The notes under the pieces were generated by a model. The model was not told where the DNA came from, did not search any database, and was given only the letters and a program-made list of their open reading frames with translations. The translations under genes and the position numbers were made by a program. This document shows, in pieces, positions 7,635-17,166 of a DNA stretch of 41,796 nucleotides. This DNA is from a virus: positions 1-41,796 of the IMG/VR virus record IMGVR_UViG_3300035162_003978. One strand, given 5' to 3'. Positions within the stretch are counted from its first letter, which is position 1. Every line of letters begins with the position of its first letter.

Positions 7635-10600
7635 TTAACTCTTCTTTTCTTCTGGTGGTGGATCAGTATGTATTATATCTGAACCCTCTCTTTTTTGATT
7701 TTTGTAATCATCATCTCCTTTTGTTGACTTGATGTATAAAGGCTTATTGTCATAATCATCTCCTTCGTTAAAAACTAAATTATGAATAACTCCATCAGCC
7801 TCTTCAACGTACATGACACAAGCATCTTTATCTCTAGTTTCTTTTAAATTTAATAAATCATCATTTTCTCTTTTATAAGCAGGGTTTACATTTTTTCCAT
7901 CTGTTCCCATTATTTTTTTATCCCTACCTGCTGGATCATTATTACCTCCTCCGTTTTGAGCCTTTCTCGTATTTCTTTTACTAACAACTTTATCTTTATA
8001 TTCAATTAACTCTACTGTTGTTAGTTCATTAACAGTTGGGTTGTAATCAATTATTTTATTTACAGTCCAATAAGTAGAAACATTATCTATTTTTATATGT
8101 ATTAAATCTCTATAGTCGAAATTAGAAATATCATTTGCTGTTAAATAAATACTACAAGTTCTTAAAGCAGATCCTCCATTTAACATTCTATATGCCCTAC
8201 CCCAATATTTACTAAACAATCCTGGGCTTACAATATTAGTGTTCCTGTGTTCATGGTCATTAAAGGTTATGCAGTAAGGATCGTAAGTACCTGTTCTTTT
8301 AGCGTATTTATTAACCATACCAGAGTAAGGATAGTGGGTTGTAGGATTACTTCCGTTATTTTCATCTACAAAATTCCAGCCAGAAACATCATAATTTTTC
8401 CCATAATAATTTAATATCCTCATTGCAAATGAAGAATGATTTGTGTTATAAGCAGCTCTATCTGTATTGTTTATTCCACCACCCTCAGACCACATTACAG
8501 GCATTATAGGGTTATTAGTGTTACCAGGGCCGTTCCAAGTCATATCTCCCCAACCCCATCCAGCACCTACTGCTTGATCATAATCATTAAAACTCCATGT
8601 GTTATGAAATACCTTTGTGCCCATTTCTACATATTGTTTTCTAAATCTCATTCCATTATCTTCATAATGAGCATTGTATAATTGATCATAACCATTAGCT
8701 GCTCTCCATTCATAAAGAAATTCCATGCCTTTGTCATTAGTGTCTAGCTTGTACGTAAAAGCTGTTACTTTAGCTAAATTTTCTATAATAAACCTATCAC
8801 TCCATTGATTAGTATCAATTTTATCAGTCCAGTCTAAAATACTGCCTGAGCCGAAAAAATCATCATACGGCTCAACGCTTATCATTTTTCTTTCTTCATC
8901 TGCTAGCCACTGTAAGTTAAACATTTCAGTAAGTCCTTGTATAAAGTCAACTTGTTTAATGCAAGGTAATACTTTGGTTAAGTCGGTAGGTGCTGGGGGT
9001 ATTATACTACTTGGCATAGGATGAATATCAAATACTTGTTCTTTTACCCAAATTTTAAAAGAGCAATAGTTTGCGTAATTATCTGCTCTATATTTAATAT
9101 GTACTATATCTCCAGCTTGTAATAGAATTTGAAATCCTCTTTCTAGTATTTTATAACCACTATCAATACAGCTTACATGATTAGCCCCTCCCATTGTACT
9201 TATATTCGTTCCAGATTCAGTAAAACTAAAATTATCTATAACAGCACCGTTTAAAGTAACCTGTAAAAAAGCATAACAATGATCGGTATGGCCACAAAAA
9301 CCTGAATAAGTATTAACTTCCAGTTGTGCTCTTGCGTAAATATCATACATCCCAGTAAAAGGAACTTGATAGCCATTGGAACTGCCTGATCCAGAAGAAA
9401 AGTTATTACCAGGATTTCCAATTAAAGGCCAAATTTTAGTTTGAGTTCTAACCCCATTCCAACCATCAGCATCTGCAACACTAAATTTATTAGAAGAAGT
9501 TAAAGTAGCATGGCAAAAGTTACTTCCACCAGGCCCTAAAATATCAGAAGTATCTGAATAATCTTCTCCTGAAGAATAAGGATGACAAAGCTGTTTGAAA
9601 AAAGGGGTATTGAAAAAAGCACTATTTAAAGTATAACCAGTTTGTTTAAATATTTCATCTACAATACTTTTAGTAAATATAAATGGATGAAAATCAGCGT
9701 TATTATGATCGTAAGATCCTGTGGCAGCAAATGCGTTCCATTCTCCATAATTAGCTAATCCGTAAAAGAAACTTGAGTTATCAGGAGTGTTTGTCCAACT
9801 ATCAGTAATTGTAGCATAATTTTTTTCTTCTGGATCTCCATTACTATCTTCATTTACCAATAAAGAAAGATCACATATAGTGTTATCACCCATAGATCCT
9901 GACCAAGTTATATTGTCTTGTATTATATGGCATCTATAAGATCCTCCATTACCTGTATCTGATTCTTCAACTCTAAATAATCCTTTAAAAACTACAACTC
10001 CGTCAACTTTTATCCTAGATACCATCCAGTCAATCATTTGTCTTTCAGATCCCACTCCTAACATTGATCCTAGTATCATTTCATTATGCTGATTTGCAGG
10101 TATTTTAAATGTCTTAGAGAACCCAACACTTTTCTTTTTTAAATCACGAAGATCAGCTATAGAGTAATTTAAAGACAAAGGAACTGACTCTGAGTTTAGA
10201 ACATCAAGTCTATCCCAATCATAAACATTAATATCATAAGCAAGACCTTGAGTATAAGTTGGAGTAACTACTGTTGTTATGTCAGGAGTTGATTTTCTAA
10301 TATCTAATCCATTTATTACAATTTCTTTATTGTAGTAATCTACTGTTCCTGAAGTCAGTTGTACATCAAACAGTATAGCTCCATTAGGAACAGGTGCAGT
10401 AAACCCATGATCTGTAGTTAAATTACCTCCCTGTATTTCATTCCACTCAGGATCTCCTTGGAACTGCATCATTAAGGCTGGAAGGCAAACAGAGTAAGTA
10501 CCTGGATCGGTTATTGTTAAAGCAATGCTTGGAAAAGGAGTTGTAGGTGTGTAGGTATTAGGTTGACCTTGCATTACACGTAATTCAAGACCAGGAGTAA

Positions 10601-11714
10601 GAGTAGTAACCGTAAATTCAATATGCCAGTTTTCATGATCTTTTAGAAAATCATAATTTCTCATTCCAAGATAATTATCAAGAAAATCATAGCATGGATT
10701 AATTCTCCATGGCTTACTTGAAAGAACATTTGTTTTAGCACCATAGTAACTATTACAAAACATTTGATTTCCCATTAATCCCTTAAATACTATGGTATTA
10801 CCTGCCTGTCTAATCTCAGACCAATTAGGGCCGTGTTGAAATGGAGATGCGTACATATAGTATTCTCCTGAAGTTCCGTCTTGTAAAGGGCCTACATTTA
10901 ATAAAGAAGAAGCATCAGTTCCATTACCTAAAAGAAAAAGATCATTATTTATTCCAGATATACAATCAAAAACATGTCCTTGAACTCTACCATCATAATC
11001 CCAAGATGCTGCATGAATAAAATAAACAGATAGACCATCAAAAGACATTCCTTGTTGTTGGCTGTTATGATCAACCGTACTAGTCCAAGTGCCTTCTGGA
11101 AAAAAAGCATTAACTAATCCGTAATTTGGTGAATCGAAAGAAAATTTCTTCCATGGAACTGGTTTACTAGATCCAGGGCCTCCAGCGAATCCAGGATTAA
11201 TACCACTGCTCGAATAATTTATTACTCCTGAAGTTGCCTCATAAATACTAGCTCTATATCTTATTATTTTATGATCTCCACTTCCAGTAAGATCTATTTC
11301 CATAGTAGAACTAGTTCCAATAGGATTACCTCCTGCATTTAGATCAAGCATATCCCAATTACAATCCTGAACACCCCCTACTTCACCATAAGTAGTAAAA
11401 GTATTACTATTATAACCCTGTGGAGGATTAAGTTGAGCTTGGCTTAACCCAATCATATAAGATCCGTTTAAAGTTGCATGAGTAGCTCCAGGAATCTTCA
11501 TTACAGCATAAAACACCCAACTAGGGGTTTGTCCTGATATACTAGAATTTACGTGATCAGTAGGATAAGCAACATTATCAGCAGAATTATCTGGAACACA
11601 TCCATTAAAAGTGCTCGTAGTTACTGTTCCTGTTTGTATGCTAGTCGATATAGTTGTTGTACCTGCATCCTTACCTATCTCTATTACAACATTTTCTGGA
11701 GTTCCATTTGCCAT
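7635..11714 (-). CDS. Large tail protein, probable tail hub/tip with adhesin-like N-terminus
   Basis: A 1359-residue protein directly upstream of the tape measure. The first ~450 residues are beta-rich, Gly/Ser/Thr-rich and resemble virion surface domains. Residues about 490-620 contain LNYSIADLRDLKKKSVGFSK followed by a PANQHNE loop and VVFKGLFRVEES, a pattern I associate with tail-tip proteins of Bacteroidetes phages. A middle beta domain could bind carbohydrate. Residues about 930-1010 (QGLTEMFNLQWLADEERKMI, then a WTDKID segment) look like a hub domain. The C-terminus is a charged linker. The likely role is host contact and tail-tip structure. The family assignment rests on recall of patterns. 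Confidence 0.65.
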   Translation of the reverse strand: MANGTPENVVIEIGKDAGTTTISTSIQTGTVTTSTFNGCVPDNSADNVAYPTDHVNSSISGQTPSWVFYAVMKIPGATHATLNGSYMIGLSQAQLNPPQGYNSNTFTTYGEVGGVQDCNWDMLDLNAGGNPIGTSSTMEIDLTGSGDHKIIRYRASIYEATSGVINYSSSGINPGFAGGPGSSKPVPWKKFSFDSPNYGLVNAFFPEGTWTSTVDHNSQQQGMSFDGLSVYFIHAASWDYDGRVQGHVFDCISGINNDLFLLGNGTDASSLLNVGPLQDGTSGEYYMYASPFQHGPNWSEIRQAGNTIVFKGLMGNQMFCNSYYGAKTNVLSSKPWRINPCYDFLDNYLGMRNYDFLKDHENWHIEFTVTTLTPGLELRVMQGQPNTYTPTTPFPSIALTITDPGTYSVCLPALMMQFQGDPEWNEIQGGNLTTDHGFTAPVPNGAILFDVQLTSGTVDYYNKEIVINGLDIRKSTPDITTVVTPTYTQGLAYDINVYDWDRLDVLNSESVPLSLNYSIADLRDLKKKSVGFSKTFKIPANQHNEMILGSMLGVGSERQMIDWMVSRIKVDGVVVFKGLFRVEESDTGNGGSYRCHIIQDNITWSGSMGDNTICDLSLLVNEDSNGDPEEKNYATITDSWTNTPDNSSFFYGLANYGEWNAFAATGSYDHNNADFHPFIFTKSIVDEIFKQTGYTLNSAFFNTPFFKQLCHPYSSGEDYSDTSDILGPGGSNFCHATLTSSNKFSVADADGWNGVRTQTKIWPLIGNPGNNFSSGSGSSNGYQVPFTGMYDIYARAQLEVNTYSGFCGHTDHCYAFLQVTLNGAVIDNFSFTESGTNISTMGGANHVSCIDSGYKILERGFQILLQAGDIVHIKYRADNYANYCSFKIWVKEQVFDIHPMPSSIIPPAPTDLTKVLPCIKQVDFIQGLTEMFNLQWLADEERKMISVEPYDDFFGSGSILDWTDKIDTNQWSDRFIIENLAKVTAFTYKLDTNDKGMEFLYEWRAANGYDQLYNAHYEDNGMRFRKQYVEMGTKVFHNTWSFNDYDQAVGAGWGWGDMTWNGPGNTNNPIMPVMWSEGGGINNTDRAAYNTNHSSFAMRILNYYGKNYDVSGWNFVDENNGSNPTTHYPYSGMVNKYAKRTGTYDPYCITFNDHEHRNTNIVSPGLFSKYWGRAYRMLNGGSALRTCSIYLTANDISNFDYRDLIHIKIDNVSTYWTVNKIIDYNPTVNELTTVELIEYKDKVVSKRNTRKAQNGGGNNDPAGRDKKIMGTDGKNVNPAYKRENDDLLNLKETRDKDACVMYVEEADGVIHNLVFNEGDDYDNKPLYIKSTKGDDDYKNQKREGSDIIHTDPPPEEKKS

Positions 11715-11717
11715 TTT

Positions 11718-13103
11718 TTATGTTCTTTGTGTTGTCCTTCTTTGTGATTTAGTATATTTAAACTGTATGAAATGAACACTATCTTCAGTGGTATGTAACT
11801 GATAACTTCCTGGCTCTATAATTACAGGTATTTTTCTCCTTGACTGTGGGTAAGCATCTTGAATAACCTCTTCAACCCATACTTGTGGACTTGCTATTAA
11901 ATCTGCCAGCCAATTTGCTTTTTCTGTTGTTAAGGGTTGTGAAAAAACACTAAACTCATCTTCTCTTTGAGTCCAAAGCATTTTTCTTGTGTGTTGTTGT
12001 GATGGGCTATATCCTGATAATCCATAATGACTTTGCATCTCTTGACCATCAGTAGATACAGATTTACTAATAGTACCATAACAGTTAAAGAAATCATAAC
12101 CACCAAGATGATTTTTAAATATAAATTTTGTTTTCTGACAATGTCCGTCATTTTTTTCTTCTGTCAAACCAAAGTGATACCACTTAGCTTGAAAAGCATT
12201 TGCTTCAGAATAACTACGAGGGAAAACATTTGGAGCAGTACCTGAACTATCTTGTGATAATACAAAAACAGAAAGTTTATCTGCTACCAAATTACCAGCT
12301 ACATCAACTAAAAGGTTTAAAGCACTACCAGTATTCATTAGAAACTCCTGCTCTATTCTATCTGGGTGTAATGCTATTCTTAAAAAAGTAGATGTGAGAG
12401 TTGGCTCAACTGTAGCCATACCCACAAAACTACCATTTAAGTATGCCATGTAATAAACAATAAATTTATCATACACAGAATCTATTGCTGCAAGAGCATA
12501 TAAACTATTACCTCTATCTTCATTTCTATTAATTACTTGTACAGGAGAGTTAACAGTACCTGTTGGCATTTCAGTCAGAAAAGAATGGTTTCTTGGTTGA
12601 AGCCACCCATTATCTCCCAAGACAAGGCTATCTATCTCCTGAAGATTCTCACTCCTATTATATGATTGTGTGTCATGAGTTGTAGCTCCCACACCAATAA
12701 ATACGTTAGACTCTAATGCGTCTGGCAAATCATCATATAATGCGTTTTGTAAAATACCATTATATCTAACAGGCCACATAACTATTTTAAAACGATAGGA
12801 CTCAGATTGGGCTGGTAATTGGAAGCTACCTATTGATTCATCCATAAAACTACCACTAGAAACAAAATGTCTACAATGATCCATTAAATTAAACTCATAT
12901 ATTCCTGTTGATTTAAGTCTAGCATGACCGTCAATAACAATCCCTGTAGCAGTATAAGTTCCTGAATCCCAATTCTGCTCAATCATTATTTCACCTCTAC
13001 AGAAAGCAATATCTGTATCTGTAGATCTAACTGAGCATAATATCGGTCTATATACGCTTTTCCAATATCTATTAATATTTTTATATAAAGTAAAGTTCCC
13101 CAT
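11718..13103 (-). CDS. Tail protein of unknown function, 461 aa
   Basis: ATG at 13103. A beta-rich protein with no membrane segment. It has an N-terminal MGNFTLYKNINRYWKSVYRP, repeated Ser/Gly/Thr loops, and a basic C-terminus (IQFKYTKSQRRTTQRT). It sits between an HK97-gp10-like protein and the large tail-tip protein with spacing of only 3 bp on each side, which places it in the tail assembly group. It may be a distal tail or baseplate component. Confidence 0.6.
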   Translation of the reverse strand: MGNFTLYKNINRYWKSVYRPILCSVRSTDTDIAFCRGEIMIEQNWDSGTYTATGIVIDGHARLKSTGIYEFNLMDHCRHFVSSGSFMDESIGSFQLPAQSESYRFKIVMWPVRYNGILQNALYDDLPDALESNVFIGVGATTHDTQSYNRSENLQEIDSLVLGDNGWLQPRNHSFLTEMPTGTVNSPVQVINRNEDRGNSLYALAAIDSVYDKFIVYYMAYLNGSFVGMATVEPTLTSTFLRIALHPDRIEQEFLMNTGSALNLLVDVAGNLVADKLSVFVLSQDSSGTAPNVFPRSYSEANAFQAKWYHFGLTEEKNDGHCQKTKFIFKNHLGGYDFFNCYGTISKSVSTDGQEMQSHYGLSGYSPSQQHTRKMLWTQREDEFSVFSQPLTTEKANWLADLIASPQVWVEEVIQDAYPQSRRKIPVIIEPGSYQLHTTEDSVHFIQFKYTKSQRRTTQRT

Positions 13104-13106
13104 TTT

Positions 13107-13640
13107 TTAATAATTTATTTTTTTATCCAAAGCAGCATAAACATCTTTATTTATTGCAATCATTATCCTTTTCTTAAACTCTTCAGCTAATACTCTGTCA
13201 ACATCTTTTTTAATATCCTCAACCCATCCTTTATTTTGTGGAGCACCTGAAGGTTCTTCGTATTTTCTTTTTCTAGCTATACGAAAAGCCATTAAAAGTG
13301 CATTTCTTTTATTTAAGTTAAACTTTCTACTACACCATGCTGCTAGTGCTGAAATATAAGCATTTTTACCTTTATCCCCACTCCCTTGTGTGTAGGGTAT
13401 TTGAGCTCCAGTAATACCTTTATCCAACATAGCACCATATTTGCTTCCTACTACAGTTAAAACCATACGACCACCACCTTGGTCTACAACCTCTCCTTTA
13501 ATACTATTTCTTAAAGAGCCTGTGTCATTCATTCTCTTTGCACTGCCCTCTCTTCTTTTATTTAACTGCTCTTTGAACTTTTTTTCAGCAAGCTTAGAAG
13601 CTCCTTTTATTACGGAGACAATATTTGTAATACTAGCCAC
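13107..13640 (-). CDS. HK97 gp10-like head-tail/tail completion protein
   Basis: A 177-residue basic protein. It shows the pattern of the HK97-gp10/virion-morphogenesis group: TGSLRNSIKGEVVDQGG, then VVGSKYGAMLDKGI, then a helical region with AAWCSRKF and LLMAFRIARKR, then a GAPQNKGWVEDI motif. Such proteins sit at the head-tail interface or tail end. Its stop overlaps the next gene by one base and no SD is seen. Confidence 0.7.
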   Translation of the reverse strand: MASITNIVSVIKGASKLAEKKFKEQLNKRREGSAKRMNDTGSLRNSIKGEVVDQGGGRMVLTVVGSKYGAMLDKGITGAQIPYTQGSGDKGKNAYISALAAWCSRKFNLNKRNALLMAFRIARKRKYEEPSGAPQNKGWVEDIKKDVDRVLAEEFKKRIMIAINKDVYAALDKKINY

Positions 13641-14350
13641 TAGCTATCTAAACCTCTATCTCTACCCTCTTCAATTTCGTCCAAATTATCTCTAGTAACT
13701 AACTCATCTTCAGTTAATCCATCACCTCTATCTGCAAGACGAGGTGTATGAATAACTAAACAACCTGAAGTTTGGCAGTCTTTTAAAGCAAAAGAACCAG
13801 TAAACACTCCTGAACCGTCTCCAGGATCAATACAATTACCTGAAACACAATTATAAGTAACTTGAGTAGGATCTGAAACAGGAACGTAAGCTTTATTGCA
13901 ATCCACATCAAAACAATCAACAAACACTTCTATATTAAAAGTGCAATCAAGAGTTACTAAGTTATCATTAAAAGTTCCTTTATCTCTAGTTATTGATATT
14001 GCATCTTTAGGTATTACGTTGTTGCAGTCAGCAGAAGCCACGCAAGATAAAAAACTCCATAGCTTTTGTTCTAAAGAAGTCATTATTAAATGAACATTAT
14101 CTAAATATTGGACAGCAGTTTGATTAGAGCTTGAAAAAGGTCTGGCTGCTGTTATTTGGCAAGTATAAACCTGTAAAGAACTATTAAGGTCGTATATTTT
14201 TGAGCCTGGGTATTGAAGGTTTAATAAATCATATTTAATACTATGATCAAAGTTAATATGTTCTAGTTTTCCAAACTTAAATGTGTTAAATCCTGCACCA
14301 GTAGCACAGGTTTGCATTTTTGTTACTAAATTAGTTAAAGTTGTTGCCAT
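13640..14350 (-). CDS. Putative tail completion/structural protein, 236 aa
   Basis: ATG at 14350. It has an N-terminal helical part (LTNLVTKMQTCATGAGF), a beta-rich middle and unusually many cysteines (for example SCVASADCNN, DCFDVDCNK, NCVSGNC). The C-terminus is acidic. The gene lies between the chaperone extension and the gp10-like gene, so a tail terminator or tail completion role is plausible by synteny. No family motif is decisive. Confidence 0.55.
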   Translation of the reverse strand: MATTLTNLVTKMQTCATGAGFNTFKFGKLEHINFDHSIKYDLLNLQYPGSKIYDLNSSLQVYTCQITAARPFSSSNQTAVQYLDNVHLIMTSLEQKLWSFLSCVASADCNNVIPKDAISITRDKGTFNDNLVTLDCTFNIEVFVDCFDVDCNKAYVPVSDPTQVTYNCVSGNCIDPGDGSGVFTGSFALKDCQTSGCLVIHTPRLADRGDGLTEDELVTRDNLDEIEEGRDRGLDS

Positions 14351-14643
14351 TATTTCAGTCCTTTTTCGTTTAGTTCATTTACTCTCTCCTCATAACTACC
14401 ACAAGCAGCCTTCCAGGATAAGTATGTAATTATCTCATAAAGCTTGGTTTCTAAGACACTATTTACTGGTGTTTCAGTGGGCATTGTAAAAATACCTGCT
14501 TTTGCCGTATCATATATACTATTTAACCAACCATATCCATCTATTGTTCCTTTAGCTGCAATTCTTGCTTTTGCTGATCCTTCATCTGATCTGCCTGAGA
14601 GATTAGGAAAGTCAGTGTCAATTTTTGTTCTAACTTGGTCAAA
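14350..14643 (-). CDS. Tail chaperone frameshift extension (GT-like)
   Basis: This reading frame has no ATG near its beginning. The only early start would be a TTG at 14659-14661. It is in the -1 frame relative to the chaperone gene and joins it at a run of nine T residues (minus strand, 14649-14641). If a ribosome decodes the chaperone to codon 191 and slips back one base, the product gains 97 residues (from FDQVRTKIDTDFPNL to the ELNEKGLK end), giving about 288 aa. This matches the G/GT arrangement of many long-tailed phages. The coordinates given are those of the extension after the slip. Confidence 0.65.
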   Translation of the reverse strand, partial: FDQVRTKIDTDFPNLSGRSDEGSAKARIAAKGTIDGYGWLNSIYDTAKAGIFTMPTETPVNSVLETKLYEIITYLSWKAACGSYEERVNELNEKGLK

Positions 14644-15215
14644 AAAAAACCTATATCCCAAATTGTAGCCATATCAAGTTTTCTGAACAGAATCGCCCTT
14701 TGATCTATTATATCATCATTGAGTTTTTCTATCTCTCCTTCTTTTTTACATAATATTGCAACTTGTCTTGGCATTATCTCTAATCTTCCGTTCTTTAACA
14801 GCTTAGTTTGTAATTCAAGCTGTTCTGCCTCAACATATCTACCAAAAGATGATTTAGCCATCAAATCTTCAGGTAAAAAGAATTTTTGATCGTCAATAGA
14901 AAAAGATCCTATATTAATAGGATTGTATTCTTCGTTTAAATAGGAAAGATGTTTCATTATACCATTAGCATCCTCTAAATCTATCATTGCAACCTCCTCA
15001 CTACTCATTTTACACCAGTATGATAATATCTTAGTGTTATCTTCTAAATCCTGTAAAGCGTTCTCTAATTGAACGTCATCAGAATCACTTTTTGATTCTT
15101 CTCTTTCTGAAAATTGCTTACATATTTGAGCAAAGCCAAGAAACCTCTCAAAAGTTACTTGAGACCAGTTATCTGGTAGCTCTACGTTTTTTCCGTTTAA
15201 TTCAAATTCAGCCAT
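14541..15215 (-). CDS. Tail assembly chaperone
   Basis: A 224-residue acidic protein beginning MAEFELNGKNVELPDNWSQV, which resembles tail chaperones of Bacteroidetes phages: a beta-hairpin start, PDNW, then helices with KILSYWCKMSSEEV. It lies in the tail gene cluster. Tail chaperones coat the tape measure before tube polymerisation and typically come as a short and a frameshifted long form. The C-terminal overlap of 121 bp with another open frame and the T9 run fit this. The tape measure lies four genes downstream, further away than usual. Confidence 0.7.
   Translation of the reverse strand: MAEFELNGKNVELPDNWSQVTFERFLGFAQICKQFSEREESKSDSDDVQLENALQDLEDNTKILSYWCKMSSEEVAMIDLEDANGIMKHLSYLNEEYNPINIGSFSIDDQKFFLPEDLMAKSSFGRYVEAEQLELQTKLLKNGRLEIMPRQVAILCKKEGEIEKLNDDIIDQRAILFRKLDMATIWDIGFFLTKLEQKLTLTFLISQADQMKDQQKQELQLKEQ
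14641..14649 (-). promoter_or_regulatory. Programmed -1 ribosomal frameshift site (T9)
   Basis: On the coding strand the sequence is GGT TTT TTT TTG ACC in the chaperone frame and AGG TTT TTT TTT GAC in the -1 frame. T TTT TTT is a canonical X XXY YYZ slippery heptamer: both tRNAs can re-pair perfectly after a one-base slip. The lack of an ATG in the second frame supports function. Confidence 0.65.
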
Positions 15216-15619
15216 TAGTTTAAATGTATTTTATTTTCACTCTCAGTCCAAGGTTGCATTATCAAACTTGAATTAAGTGATTTGATTGTTTTATTAATCA
15301 AAGATAACATTTTTTCTCTAAAAAACTCAATATCTTCATCTTTATTTACTGTCAATGAAGCAAAATACCCTGTCAAAGCCCAATAAACATTATTAGGTAG
15401 GGATAAATACCAATCTTCATAAGCAGTATCTCCGTCCATTGCAGAAACACCTAAAGTATTGTGATATATTATTAAGTTTTCTACAATATCTTTAAATCCA
15501 TCAAGATCTTCATTGTATAATGTACACTCCTCTACAATCTCTTCAATTTCACTTAAAAAAGAAGAAACTATAACCGAGTGCATGCTATTTAAACAGTATA
15601 TTGGTTTAGATTCATTCAT
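15215..15619 (-). CDS. Hypothetical protein, 134 aa
   Basis: ATG at 15619. A helical, acidic protein with EIEEIVEECTLYNEDLDGFK and a C-terminal MQPWTESENKIHLN. It is the first gene after the terminase and is preceded by its own promoter of the TTCC class, with only five bases between the -7 box and the ATG. One base overlaps with the chaperone gene. No family was recognised. Context suggests a tail or connector role. Confidence 0.65.
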   Translation of the reverse strand: MNESKPIYCLNSMHSVIVSSFLSEIEEIVEECTLYNEDLDGFKDIVENLIIYHNTLGVSAMDGDTAYEDWYLSLPNNVYWALTGYFASLTVNKDEDIEFFREKMLSLINKTIKSLNSSLIMQPWTESENKIHLN

Positions 15620-15624
15620 AATTA

Positions 15625-15658
15625 CAATATAACGAAAATATTATGGAAGTTTATGGAA
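15625..15658 (-). promoter_or_regulatory. Late-type promoter (TTCC class) before the tail genes
   Basis: On the minus strand: TTCC at 15658-15655, 23 bases, then TATATTG at 15631-15625, then five bases to the ATG at 15619. A second TTCC lies 10 bases nearer (15648-15645). Spacing is identical to the sites before TerS and before the protease gene. Confidence 0.65.
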
Positions 15659-15672
15659 CAAAAATATAGTTT

Positions 15673-16992
15673 CTACCTCCAGGCCATTATTTTACGGCCA
15701 TTCTTAAACATATACCTCATTCTCATCATAAGTGCATCAGCAAAATCAGGAGAGTGCCCTAAAACTGCTTTCATCTCTTTTTTAGATAAAATAGATAGTT
15801 TTCCGTCATTATCCATGTTTTTTCTCCTTATAACTTCAAATTCTTCAATAATCTTGTTTCTAAGGTCTGTATCATTGCATTTCACCCAGATATTACCTAC
15901 ATTTATCTGTTCTGCAAGTTTATAATAACATTGAGTCTTTAGGTTTTGATAACTCTCTTTATCTAAAGCTTTGGCATTATTTACAAAAGGTTGCACTCCT
16001 TTCATGTAATGAGAGAGGTATTGACCTACTCCATCACTATCAATTATGATGTTTTTTTGTGGTATTTTATGTATATCTGCTATGTTTCTTATCAGTTTCT
16101 CTACATTATCGGCAGATGTCTTGTCTTTTGTTATCATTTCCTTTACTACCATTCCATACCAGACGCAAATAACCAATTTATCACTACCAAGTAAGGCAAT
16201 ATCACAAGATAGATACCTTTCTCCTTCTTCTTCCGACACAGATGAGTTGGTAAACATGTTTAAAACAGCTTCATAGTCAAAAAGTCTATCTTCACCTGAA
16301 TCATACTCCCAGTTACCATGAAGTAGTCTTTCTCTTGAAACAGGATCAAGTTTTCTTAATTGTTCTTCATAAAACTCTGATATATGAGGGTTATCTGCTA
16401 ATTTCGCTTTAACAAACTTCTTATGAGTAGCTAAAGTACCATCTCTATCTTGTTTGTAGAAGTCATACACCCAGTTTTTAGCAGGATTGCATGACATAAG
16501 TACTTTTGGTCGTAATTTATACTCGGAAAGCATATATCTTATCCTTGATGCCACAACATTCTTTGCCTTTTCTGTACATTGGTTCACCTCATCTATAAAT
16601 GCACCTGATATTTCCAATGAACCAAGTGAATCAAAATTTGGATCAGCAGGGTATTGGTAAAGGTCTTTTAAAAGTATAGTACTGCCGTTTACAAACTCAA
16701 TAACATTACTTTGGGCATTAAATTTGTAAACCTCTCCTTTTTTAACCCCCCAATCACTACAAACCATGAAAAATGAGTTTAAAGTTGTTTCTTTTAGTGT
16801 TTTTAACACAGCTCTACCCATTAACCAGCGTGTACCAGGATAACGAAGGCAAGAATATAATAACCAGGCTGCTCCGAAATAACTTTTACCTCCACCAGCA
16901 CTTCCTCCGAAAAGAACCTCACTGGTTTCATTGTCGTGAAGATAAGACCAAGCTTTATCTTGTTTTGGGGTTGGTTTAAAATCTATTTCCAA
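15673..16992 (-). CDS. terL: Terminase large subunit
   Basis: A 439-residue DNA-packaging motor. The ATPase has Walker A at 29-37 (GGSAGGGKS), a Walker B at about 132-135 (FIDE) and a coupling motif with SCNP at 167-170. The C-terminal RNase H-like nuclease has acidic residues D264 (SCDIAL), D318/D320 (IIIDSDG) and D416/D419 (HSPDFADAL), as expected for terminase nucleases. It drives DNA translocation into the prohead and cuts concatemers. It lies close to the small subunit, but about 16 kb from the portal, which is unusual. Confidence 0.95.
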   Translation of the reverse strand: MEIDFKPTPKQDKAWSYLHDNETSEVLFGGSAGGGKSYFGAAWLLYSCLRYPGTRWLMGRAVLKTLKETTLNSFFMVCSDWGVKKGEVYKFNAQSNVIEFVNGSTILLKDLYQYPADPNFDSLGSLEISGAFIDEVNQCTEKAKNVVASRIRYMLSEYKLRPKVLMSCNPAKNWVYDFYKQDRDGTLATHKKFVKAKLADNPHISEFYEEQLRKLDPVSRERLLHGNWEYDSGEDRLFDYEAVLNMFTNSSVSEEEGERYLSCDIALLGSDKLVICVWYGMVVKEMITKDKTSADNVEKLIRNIADIHKIPQKNIIIDSDGVGQYLSHYMKGVQPFVNNAKALDKESYQNLKTQCYYKLAEQINVGNIWVKCNDTDLRNKIIEEFEVIRRKNMDNDGKLSILSKKEMKAVLGHSPDFADALMMRMRYMFKNGRKIMAWR

Positions 16993-17150
16993 ATTAACTT
17001 CTTAATTGGATCAATTATTAATTTAACTAACAACAAGTACATTAAACAAACAGGCAACATAGATATAATTGCAAAAACTGCAAATACAACTTCCATATAA
17101 CCAATTTTGTAGCCATAACCTTTTTCAAGTCCTTTTATAAAATCTTTCAT
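16983..17150 (-). CDS. Small membrane protein, 55 aa
   Basis: A short leftward ORF with ATG at 17150 and a stop that overlaps the terminase start. The sequence has a basic N-terminus (MKDFIKGLEKGYG), one hydrophobic segment of about 27 residues (VVFAVFAIISMLPVCLMYLL...) and a basic C-terminus (PIKKLIWK). It could be a small membrane peptide encoded within the packaging operon. No family was recognised. The overlap with the next start supports it as a real gene. Confidence 0.55.
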   Translation of the reverse strand: MKDFIKGLEKGYGYKIGYMEVVFAVFAIISMLPVCLMYLLLVKLIIDPIKKLIWK

Positions 17151-17166
17151 TTTCTTTATTTATTTA

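Noticed and set aside
8436-12391. ORFs opposite or out of frame with the large tail proteins (8436, 11553, 11930, 12027, 12200)
   Set aside because: They overlap fully with genes that have coherent beta-rich virion composition, and no promoter or leader precedes them.
14350-14661. Independent gene starting at the TTG at 14661
   Set aside because: TTG start with no promoter, and the frame joins the chaperone at a perfect slippery run, so a frameshift product is more likely.
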